NCBI GenBank assembly: GCA_022749755.1
Contig: CM040447.1
Span: 9,914,087-9,978,086, forward strand
Direction of reading: 5' to 3'
Source: Azadirachta indica
Lineage: Eukaryota; Streptophyta; Magnoliopsida; Sapindales; Meliaceae
Length of the DNA stretch: 64,000 nt
How positions within the stretch are numbered: the stretch's first letter is position 1; each line of letters opens with the position of its first letter. The notes below the pieces were generated by a model. The model searched no databases and was not told the DNA's origin. It saw nothing but the letters and a program-made list of their open reading frames with translations. Below are positions 1-9,894 of this stretch, piece by piece. A program made the position numbers and the translations under genes.

Positions 1-531
1 ATTTAGTATTTTTATCTAATAATAAGGAACAGCAATCAGTGGATTCCAATAGGGGCAAGTGGGCAAGTTGTCATTCTCCCCTTTTTATTACTTTGTCACC
101 AACCATGCAAACACCTTAATCAAATTGAGTAAATACTGTGATGTGCAGATACAATACATAAACATACAATAAACGTGTAGAGAAAGAACAATTAGTTGAG
201 AACAAGTGATTGAGACGGGAGACCTTCCCATGTTTAATTTTTTTTAGTGGTCATAATGGAGAGCCTCTTTGATGCATCTACCAAAGTTTTTACAAGATCT
301 TCCTCCAATTTCCGTAGTCGCTTCCGCTTTCCTTTTCCATTCCTGAGCCTTTTGTCTCATTTGCTTGCCTTTATCACCTTCCATCATCTCTTTGATAAGC
401 TTTGCAATGTCTTCTTGCTTCACGTCAGTATTAACTTCCACGCCCATACCCCAAGTTGTACATGAATATCTGCAATTTGTTTGTTGCTCGGCAAAGAAAG
501 GCCAACAGATAACAGGAACACCGCTGCATAT

Positions 532-810
532 TGTCACGCGCCCAGCGGAAAAGGCACGTGCGGCACCCTCGTAGACCCCATGTCGAGGGTAAGCCTTATT
601 ATCCCGTCGCATATTTAACTGGTTTCGGCCTACCTTGGCCTCATCAGGAGGACGGCTTCAGTCCCCGACCAGTTCGGGCAGGGGTGGTCTAAGTCCCTCT
701 ACATAATAGCCCTTGAGACTGAAGCCGACTTTGCACCATGAAACATCAATGTGCTTGAATTGTCACACCCCAGCACACCCAGCCAATATGCGATTTCTCG
801 TGCTGTGACA
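532..810 (-). repeat. TRIM copy 1, 3' LTR
   Basis: 279-bp LTR; differs from its partner at 1287-1565 by roughly seven substitutions and two one-base indels. Holds 11-bp inverted arms CGGCTTCAGTC (653-663) and GACTGAAGCCG (717-727). Confidence 0.92.
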
Positions 811-1286
811 TTCTTCACCACTGAAAATCGTGCACGTCCTCGTGCACTCGGCCATCTTCAAATTTTTCGCCAGCTCAATTGGTAGACCATCGAGGTCCTA
901 CCCTGCATACCGCTCCACTCCATAACGCCCATCTCCTCCGGGCTAAGGAGACTCCCATAAAGAGAACACGATAACACCACGTCGTGCGGGCACGCCATCC
1001 TCGACGTACGGTGGTAGCAGTGCTTGGCGTAGATGAGGCGCTATGCGGTTACCTTTCAAACCACTATGCTCATCTTCCCCCAGGAAGATCCCCATACTGC
1101 AGGACGCAACATAGTGCGAGCACGCCCACATTCGGGGCTGCGTGGCGAAGGGTCACATAATAGACACCCCGTTTTCCCTCGCCCAATCTTACGGGCTAAT
1201 ATCCTCGGCCGTCTCGGTGGATTCCCACAGGAGTCAGGAACGTAGCGAGATTTTGCGGAAATTCTCGTTCCTGCTCTGATACCATC

Positions 1287-1565
1287 TGTCACGCGCCCAG
1301 CGGAAAGGTACGTGCGGCACCCTCGTAGACCCCCATGTCGAGGGTAAGCCTTGTTATCCTGTCGCATATTTAACTGGTTTCGGCCTACCTTGGCCTCATC
1401 AGGAGGACGGCTTCAGTCCCCGACCAGTTCGGGCAGGGGTGGTCTAAGTCCCTCTACATAATAGCCCTTAAGACTGAAGCCGACTTTGCACCATGAAACA
1501 TCAATGTGCTTGAGTTGTCACACCCCAGCACACCCAGCCAACATGCGATTTCTCGTGCCGTGACA
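1287..1565 (-). repeat. TRIM copy 1, 5' LTR
   Basis: 279-bp LTR next to the primer site on the minus strand. Same inverted arms at 1408-1418 and 1472-1482. It lies in the same orientation as the disrupted UGT gene, so LTR transcription or polyadenylation signals would act on the gene's sense strand. Confidence 0.92.
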
Positions 1566-3312
1566 ATATGCTCTCTAAAGTTGAATTCCAACCGCAATGT
1601 GTTAGAAAAACACCAATTGATGGGTGCGAGAGGACTTCATCTTGGGGACACCAATTCGCTATCATCCCTCTATCTTTGATTTCTTCAAAAAATGCTTCGG
1701 GTAAAATAGCAGAGTCTCCCACCACAACATCAGGTCTAACAATCCATAAAAATGGATGTTTGCTACTTGCAAGACCCCAAGCAAATTCTTTCAGGTGTTG
1801 ATCTGTCATCACAGTTATGCTACCATAATTCACGTAGACAACTGAATTAGGTTCCTTATTGTCAAGCCATTTGAGACACTCTGAGTCTTCCTTCCACAAA
1901 CTTGACCTAAAAGACATCAATTCGTTTCCAGACAGGTGCTTGCAAAGCAAGCACAGTGGACCTATTGTATAAATGTTAGGGAATTTAGAAGCAATAGCCT
2001 CTAACACTTCACTTTCAAACTCATCAAAAGTGTTAAATATGATTGCAGATGATTTCAAGCAGTTCTGTGGTTCTGTGTTCATGTAATTGAACAAAAAATC
2101 GTTGACATCAGTGACTCTCATAAGGCTTGGAAAGTCCCTTAACCGCATGTTGCTCATACCTGGGATCCAATCAACAGGTGTATCAAGAGTGCCGTCGGTA
2201 AGAAATTTTTCATCTGAAACACAACACAGAGAAAGATTTTAAACTATTATCCTTAGACTGTGTGATGTAGCTAATAGTGTTTAATATAATGCATGTAATG
2301 CATGTACAGACCATGAGTTCATTGTTAAGAGGAGGTCAAACTAATCCAATCGAAAAAGCAATATCCCTTCAGTTTTGCTAATGAATACAATATGATCTAA
2401 ATATATATATTTACTAGATATTCACAAATTTAATATTTATATTTAATCATTAGGGATTTCATCAAGAAAGAGTAATAGACAATGACAATGACAATTTCAA
2501 TCTCAATCATGTACATATTGTAAGACAGCTACAATTATAAAGGCCACTCGCATCATGGAGTACAGACAAGTTTTAATTTTTTTTTAATGATATCCTTTTC
2601 ATGTAATTAGTGATTCAGGATCACTAAGACGTAAGCATGGGACTGTGCTATATCTACACAAGTAGGATGATAGTCATCCCTTGCAAATGAACCCAACAAA
2701 AGAAGAAGAAGACGACTAAAGTAAAGCAAGCATACCTTCAAATGGAACAATGACTCTTCTGAGTAGTTCAGCATATTGCAAATAAGCCATGAAGCCACAA
2801 GCTGAGGCAGTCCATAGTCTTACATCCACTATACCAAGTATCCGAGCAGCCTCAGCTCCAAATCCCATCGCTCCATCCGAAACTACGCAAGTAACTGTCG
2901 GCACATCGGCTGACGAATTCAATTTACCAAGCAGCTCCAAAAATGAAGCCAAACCAGTTCTTCTCAGGGATACACATAACGCAAGAATGTCTTGTGTTGC
3001 ATCACGATCGGACGGCGGCAATCCGTCCGGAATGGTCTCAAATCGGAAATCCGGTAGACCATTCAGAAATTTCGGTCCTCTGTTTCGGATAAATCGTTTA
3101 TGGTTGAACTCTGTGTTGACAAAGGTTACATGGAAGCCTCTTGAGCGTAAGAGCTTAGCGAGTTGTATCATTGGAGTAATATGGCCTTGTGCTGGATACG
3201 GAATGCAGACTACGTGGGGCTTTGTTGCCCATATTGAACCCATTTTCAGAGAGAAAAGAGAAATTACGGTAATTGCAGAGTTGAGTACAGTTATTATAAA
3301 GCTGCTTGTTTT

Positions 3313-3327
3313 GAATTTATAGAGCAG
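3313..3327 (-). promoter_or_regulatory. Core promoter (TATA block) of UGT copy A
   Basis: On the minus strand this reads CTGCTCTATAAATTC, 70-84 bp before the copy A start codon. The same block lies at a matching distance before copies B, C and D, which supports it as the real TATA region. Confidence 0.65.
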
Positions 3328-4342
3328 AATAGCTTATGGATTTAATTCTTGAATTATTTAATGGTATCTTTGCTAAATTGATTGATTTTTTTCCTAAAAT
3401 AATGGGAATATTATGTGACCACTCAACTACTGCTGATATCTTGATCGTATTGAGATTCTTGTTTTTAATATGAATATTAACATCAGTGTTAGAAATACAA
3501 TTTTTTTATAAAATTTAAGAAAACATATCTAATTAAATATGGTAATATTAATTAGTAAAAAATATAAAATCAATCTAAGTAATAGAAACAAAAATAATAT
3601 TATTATAAATCTAATTGGATAATTTATATAGAGGATTTATATTTTAAATTTATAAATCGAACAAATAAATTATATTAATGCACAAAAATTTGTATGATTA
3701 TTTTTAAATTTAATAAGATTAAATATATATATATATATATATGAAAGGATGAAAGACCATCCACTCAATTATTTTATATATATCTTTATATTATTTATAA
3801 ATCCTTAAATTTAAATATATTTAGCGGTTGAAATTAGATATGATATATGTATTACATGTGTGTTATATTTAATTTTAATTTTTTAAAATATATAAATCTA
3901 TTTATAAAAATACAAAGTTATCAATTTTTTCTCGTATATTTTTATTATTATTTTAATACAAAAGATCAGAGAGTTGTTGTGGTAGGCCTAAGCTATTTAT
4001 TGAATATTGACACAAGTGAGATGGCATTCGGGGTAATATTATTATGTGTGGGATCAGATTTTTGAAACTTGAGACGCACAGTTTGTTTCACTCTCAATTA
4101 TTTGCAAATACACGACAAACAAAACTCAGAGACTGTCGGCATGATTATCTTACAAGTTGCCTTGTTTCACGAATAGTCTTAATCGCTCCTTTTCTAGGAC
4201 CCCTTCCCTCAAAGTAAACTCAAATGTAGGGTTCCATTTTAATTGAAAGTATACCTAAATTAAAAGTTTGTTTGTGTGTAAACCCTAGTAGTAGTGTAGT
4301 AGTAGCCACTTACCTCCTCCTAAGTGAGAAGGGATTGAAATG
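3328..4342. other. AT-rich intergenic stretch upstream of UGT copy A
   Basis: No gene seen. Very AT-rich, with a (TA)n microsatellite near 3724-3742. It would hold the distal promoter of copy A. The short frame at 3847-4065 looks like chance in AT-rich sequence. Confidence 0.5.
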
Positions 4343-4588
4343 TTCACATATTGACAAAAACTCCCCACACTGTTGTTATTTTCAACAAAATTTTTGTTAA
4401 ATTACTATTTTCTCTTTTGAAAAATTCACATACTAACAAAAACTCCCCGTACAATTGTTATTTTTAACAAAATTTTTGTTAAATTACTATTTTACCTTTC
4501 AAAATATTCACATATTGACAAAAACTCCCCGTTCTGTTGTTATCTTTAACAAAATTTTTGTTAAATTATTATTTTACCCTTTCAATCT
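4343..4588. repeat. 82-bp tandem repeat, three units
   Basis: Units start at 4343, 4425 and 4507 (period exactly 82). Each holds the near-palindrome AACAAAATTTTTGTT and a conserved ACAAAAACTCCCC block. The units differ by several substitutions, so the array is not very recent. Confidence 0.88.
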
Positions 4589-6193
4589 GAATTTGAATTT
4601 AATTTTGATTGGTTTGGATAGAAGTTATAAATATTTGAACTCTTGCCCTCTAAGTGAGAGCATTGGGTTTATAATCACCAAGTTAAATTAACATATTATA
4701 AATTTTATTTATACAATCATATGTACTATCTAAATATAATATTTCAATGCATATTTCTTTTCTTCATAATATATTTCACAAATTAATTTCAATTTGTAAA
4801 TTTATATTTAATTTTTTATTGTCACCAAATAATTATTGTTGTAATTTTTATGCAATTTTTCTGTAAAATCATTACTAATTTCATTTTAAAAAAATATTTT
4901 TCTTCATAAATTTTATAAATTGATTTGATTACTTAATGAGAGTATAAATTTTATTTTTCTAATTTTATATAAAATAATTATGATTCTACTATTACAAAAT
5001 CAATATTAATTTAATTTTTATTCAATTTTCTTATAAAAAATATATTAATTTAATATAAAATTAATAGATATTAATTTATCTATTCATTTTTTTAAAAAAA
5101 CTAAAAAAAAAAACAAAATATTTAACAATATTCATTTAAATGTAGAGTTGGTTGTATTTAATATAACTCTAACATTTGGAGATATTATATATTAATACTG
5201 GAAAACTATAGTAATAAAGTTTAACTTGGCCTACCGGCGAGAACCCTTGCACTTCCTTTAATTCTTCGGGTTGAGTAAGGGTAAAATTAAAAATTTATAA
5301 ATATTATGTTAATTTTGGGATATTTTATTTTAACAGCGAGGTACTGAAAATACTGTCTCTACCAGTAGGTTCAGGGTGTTTTTCCCACATTGGAAACTCC
5401 ACTAGCGACTACTATTTTATCAATTCCATTAAAGAACTTGCAATGACAAAAAGGCGCTTTCGTTAATTATCTTATATAAATCTAAATAAACTAATAAGGT
5501 TACTATCCCCTAGTTACCTAACTTTACTATAATATCTAACTAATATTTCAAAATCATATCGAAACTACAATGATTATTGAAAACTTATATGGCAGACACA
5601 ATTATTCATAGTATGATATAATATCAAACTATGACACATTTCAACTCACTAGGACTACACCACTCCCAAAAATTGCAATTTCTTATCTAACAAATTTTGT
5701 GAATATCTTTGTGACATTAGCTTCAGGGTATATATAATTTTCAAATGATTGTGTAAAATTTGTATAATGTAAATTTGTTGTTGTTATAGAGGTAATTTCT
5801 TTTTTTTTTTAATTCACCTTTTTTAACACCATTAGAGAGAAAAAGAGTAAAGTAATAAAGACATATTAAAAAAAGTATTACAAAACAGAGAAAAAGTAGT
5901 TAAAATATATTAAAAAAAAAAAGATACTTAATTTTCAGTTTTCAAACTTATTGTGATAGGCTAATCTCATTAAATTACACTCAAATTAAGATTAACTGCT
6001 TAAAACTAACGTCCAAGTGTGGACAATCCTCTATACACTTTTCTGTACAAGCGACTACCAAAACCAGTATAAATCCAATAACAGCAAGAAGCTTTTTTCT
6101 TAATTAATCAAAAAAAAGTTCCAATAATAACAGGAAACTTTTTTCGTAACAAAGAACTACTTTGCTATAAACTGATTTTTTAAGTATCCTTCA
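4589..6193. other. AT-rich intergenic stretch
   Basis: No coding frame of substance. Slightly GC-richer unplaced sequence at about 5220-5400 has no homology I recognise. Long A/T runs throughout. Confidence 0.5.
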
Positions 6194-6201
6194 CTCTTGG
6201 C

Positions 6202-7716
6202 TAGGGTTGGCAATGAGTTGAAGACGGGTTGGGGATCTCAATCCTTGACCTCATCCCCAAATGGCTCAAAGAATCTCCATCTCCGACCCATCCTTGCGTT
6301 GGGTTAAATCAAAGATAGATCGGGGATCCTCGTGGGCCCTCGATCAATGTTGACTCCGATTTGATTTGAAAATTACGAAACATATTTGCATCTTTGAGGA
6401 ATCAAACTTAGGACTTCAAGAAGAATTACTTTAACTTTTAACCACTTAACCACTCATTTATTTACTAAATTTTATAAGTAAAAATATATTATACTTAATT
6501 TTGTCATTATGTCTTAATTAGTTGTTTAATTAGTTATACTGCATGCTTTGATTTTCAACATCTAAGGAATTTACTTAATTTTTATGCATAATTGTTATTA
6601 TTTAATATTCAGTCAATAATTTAAATTATATATTGGCAATTTTTAATTTTGTATCAAGTATTATAATACAAATCATATTTTTATATCTTTTAATAATAAT
6701 AAATTAATTTCTTATATGCCATTTCACATAGCATCAAAATAATATAATAAAATGAATATTTTATTTTTTCATAAATTAATTATCAAGAATAAGATAATTG
6801 ATAGCAATTATCAATGTTATTAAGACAATTTGTCTAAAATATTACAATTAATAAAAATTTGTTTAAATAAAATATTAAATTTGATTGATACAATTACTAT
6901 AATATTTTTATTAAGATGTATAAATAGAAAAATAAATAAGTGTAAAAATAAATTACGATATAATTTTTAGTAGAACTGATAAAGTTAAAAAATATATTAA
7001 ATCAATGTTAAAGTTTTTTTTAATTTTTTTATAATTTTACATTAAATTATTTTGCTTGATGAATAAGAAAATGAAATTTGAAGAGAAAATAAAATCTTTA
7101 AGAATTTTTTGTGTTGTTAATTTTATATTATTATATTACAATATATTAATTTACTAATTAATTGTAAATTAATTACTTTGTTGACATCAATTTATTATTT
7201 TTATTTTAATTTATTGTTGTAAATTTCGTTATTAAAAATTATTGAATTTTATTAGTTTTTAATAGAATTGATAATGTTAGAGAAAATATACTAAATCAAT
7301 CATAGACTTTTATATTTTTTTGATAATGTTTTAAAAAAAAGTATTTTGAGGGTGGCAACGGTTTTATTTAGATATAGGATTTCCCCCTTTTTTATATATT
7401 TATAAGTAAGAATTTAGGATTTTAAAAATATATAATAATATTATATAAAAGACATAATTGATTAAATTAAAAAATATAAAATTTTTTGAAGGATTTGATT
7501 GATAAAATAGAAAAATATAAAACTTATATAATCATTCATTAAATAATATAAATATAATTGTAATTTTATAAAGTAATTTTAAAATTTTTTTGGGGGACTG
7601 GATATGGGTCAGGGTCCTAACCTGTTTTCAAATCAGAGACTGAAAATTGTCTCCAAACCCGACCCGATCCCCCATTTTTTTTTAAAATTCTTCCTCGATT
7701 GTTTTTCCCACTCTTA
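6202..7716. mobile_element. Degenerate hAT-like non-autonomous element (tentative)
   Basis: The left end TAGGGTTGGCAATGAG resembles hAT terminal repeats of the TAGGG(G/T)TGGCAA type. The right end read in reverse begins TAAGAGTGGGAAAAACAATC, a weak match. Flanking 8-mers CTCTTGGC (6194-6201) and GTCTTGAC (7717-7724) agree at six of eight positions, consistent with a decayed 8-bp duplication. Subterminal G/C-rich blocks occur near both ends. No transposase frame is visible. Confidence 0.4.
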
Positions 7717-7724
7717 GTCTTGAC

Positions 7725-8600
7725 TAATATCAAATCCATCTCAGCTTCCACATTCCTCCTCTCAAATCCCTTGGAAGTTAATGAGGTAAAATAAGATGCA
7801 CGAGCAGTTACCCAACAACTTATTTGTGAGTGAGTCCAAATAGCTTTGACTGTGATTGAGAGGCGTGAGCGAGAGGCGAATACGTTTGGTCACGAGTGAG
7901 ATAGCAAGCGAACGGCTATGGTCATGAGCAAGAGGAGAGAGTGAGAGCCACATGCGAATAGTTTTGAGAGCTAGAATTCATGGGTGAGAAACCTTGCACG
8001 GTAGCAAGGTGGGTGTTGCAATGGGAGAAAATTTAGGCAGTGGTGCAAAGTGTTAGAAAAGGAAGTTGATTCAATTTTTAGAATTAGGGTTACAATTTCT
8101 TTTAATTGATTTAAATAAATTTTGTTAATTTAGTTTTTAATATTAGTTTATTTTTTATTATTTTTAATAAAAAATAATATCATACCTTTATGTCTAGACA
8201 AAGTTATCCTTACCATTACGTACACTTAATATTTGTTATAAGGGTATATTTCACATTTTATATGGTGATATTGTTTTATAATTAACTACTATATTTAATT
8301 AAGGGTTAAATCATCATTGTAATAGTGTACATCTCTTTTTTTCTAATAGTAAAGAAAAAAGTTGATAGAAAAAGTGCATTTGATAATTATTTATGAAGTG
8401 GGGATATAGGTATCATTCATGTAATAAAGTAAAGTTTATATGTTATTTTTTCTAAAATCAAACTAAATTTAGAGTTGCCACATAGTATTTGTGATAGGAT
8501 AAACTAAAAGAATCAAAAAGCATCCAAAAATATAACAAACTCGTAGAGGAAGGATAAATTGGTTGAGAACAAAATAGTTGAGATAGGAAACACACGTCTT
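7725..8600. other. Intergenic stretch downstream of UGT copy B
   Basis: No gene seen. AT-rich apart from a moderately GC-rich patch at about 7840-8050 with short repeated GAGCGAGAGG-like motifs. The last ~100 bp would be the 3' UTR of copy B. Confidence 0.45.
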
Positions 8601-9631
8601 TTAATGGTCATAATGGAGAGCCTACTTGATGCATCTATCAAAGTTTCTATAAGATCCTCCTCTAATTTCTGTAGTTGCTATAGCTTTCTTTTTCCATTCC
8701 TAAGCCTTTTGTCTCATTTGCTTGCCATTATCGCCTTCCATCATTTCTTTGACAAGCTTTGCAATGTCTTCACACTTCACATCAGTATTGACTTCCACAC
8801 CCATACCCCAAGTTGTGCACAAATATCTACAATTTGTCTGTTGGTCACCAAAAAAAAGCCAACAAATTACAGGAACACCACCGCATACGCTCTCTAAAGT
8901 AGAATTCCAACCACAATGTGTTAGAAAAACACCAATTGATGGGTGTGAGAAGACTTTATCTTGGGACACTAATTCGCTACCATTCCTCTATCCTTGATCT
9001 CTTCAAAAAATTCTTCCGGTAAAATTGCAAAATCTCTCATCACAACATCAGGCCTAACAATCCATAAAAATGAATGCTTGCTATTTGCAAGACCCCATGC
9101 AAATTCGTTCAGGTGCTGATCTATCATCACAGTTATGCTACCATAATTCACATAAACAATTGAATTTGGCTCCTTCTTGTCGAGCAATCTAAGACACTCT
9201 GAATCTTCCTTCCGCAAACATGGCCTAAACCATGTCAATTATTTTTTGGGCAAGTGTCTACAAAGTAATGGAAAAGGACCTATTGTATAAATGTTAAGGA
9301 ACTTATAAGCAATAACTTTTAACACTTCACTTTCAAACTCATTGAAAGTGTTAAATACGATTGCAAACAATTTCAAGTAGTTTTGTGATTTTACTCGTAT
9401 GTAATCAAACATGGTATCGTTCACATTAGTGACTCTTATAAAGGTTGGAAAGTCCTTTAATCGCATGTTGCTCATACCCAGGATCCAATAAGCAGATATA
9501 TTAAGCGTGCCATCGGCAAGGAATTTTTGCATCTAAAACAATGCGCAGAAAGATTAATCATCTATGTCAAAATATTTAGTCAGAAAAGCAATATCCTTTC
9601 TTGTTTCGCTGATGATGAAATATAAAGTTAT

Positions 9632-9870
9632 TGATGTATGACGACTTGACTAGTCTTTCTATTTTTATTTAAATTATTTTTCTTTAATTTTTTAGTTTTT
9701 AGTTTCTTTATTTTAGTAGGAGTTTTTTTCCCTTATTTGAGTAGATTTATGTTTTCTCTATTATAAATAGGGATCCTACAATATTGTTTAAATACTTTTG
9801 TTTCAATAAAATTTCATTCAGAAACTTTTAAAACCTTAGTTTTGTTTATCTTTGCATTTTCACTTTGTCA
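9632..9870 (+). repeat. 5' LTR of the gypsy element
   Basis: 239 bp, with a TATAAATAGGG-like core promoter near 9762 and AATAAA downstream. Confidence 0.92.
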
Positions 9871-9894
9871 ATTAGTATCAGAGCAGGAGTTTTA

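Larger units (their letters stand above)
532..1565 (-). mobile_element. TRIM (terminal-repeat retrotransposon in miniature), copy 1
   Basis: 1034 bp with two 279-bp LTRs (TG..CA; termini TGTCACG/CGTGACA) flanking a 476-bp interior without gag or pol. On the minus strand the LTR at 1287-1565 is followed at once by TGGTATCAGAGC (1273-1284 reverse), a primer site complementary to initiator tRNA-Met, and a purine-rich tract precedes the other LTR near 811-822. The 4-bp target duplication ATAT lies at 528-531 and 1566-1569. It is more GC-rich than its surroundings and is the sister of the copy at 54854-55891. Movement would need proteins supplied by another element. The LTRs lack the 5S rRNA-like segment of Cassandra. 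Confidence 0.92.
244..3243 (-). pseudogene. UGT85-family UDP-glycosyltransferase, copy A, disrupted by a TRIM insertion
   Basis: Family 1 glycosyltransferases of the UGT85 group move glucose from UDP-glucose to small lipophilic acceptors in the cytosol; the acceptor here is unknown. Exon 1 is 2736-3243 (508 bp, begins MGSIWATKPH), the intron 2214-2735 has GT..AG ends, and exon 2 is 1566-2213 plus 244-531. The insertion at 532-1565 splits the PSPG box after [10 protein letters not shown]; the box resumes at [12 protein letters not shown] and ends EQ. Removing the insertion and one 4-bp target duplication leaves 932 bp of exon 2, exactly as in intact copy D, with no stop or frameshift, so the insertion is the only visible lesion. 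Unspliced read-through of the element would add about 20 foreign residues (frame closes at 1501) and lose the last ~95. A short truncated product cannot be excluded. Confidence 0.9.

Noticed and set aside
532..810. TRIM assigned to the Cassandra family
   Set aside because: No 5S rRNA-like block such as the internal control region is present in the LTR.
1033..1367. Open frames in the TRIM interior (also 55053-55547) as proteins
   Set aside because: They cross the LTR/primer-site border, overlap on both strands, and differ between the two copies. GC-rich sequence simply has few stops.
532..1565. Interpreting the insertion as a DNA transposon because the ends TGTCACG/CGTGACA are inverted
   Set aside because: The inner ends of the two 279-bp direct repeats have the same termini, and a tRNA-iMet primer site adjoins one of them, which is the LTR retroelement layout.
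2789..3322. 177-codon plus-strand frame opposite UGT exon 1 (and similar ones at 41118-41634 and 42427-42855)
   Set aside because: Antisense shadows of the UGT exons. The sense strand carries the conserved motifs.
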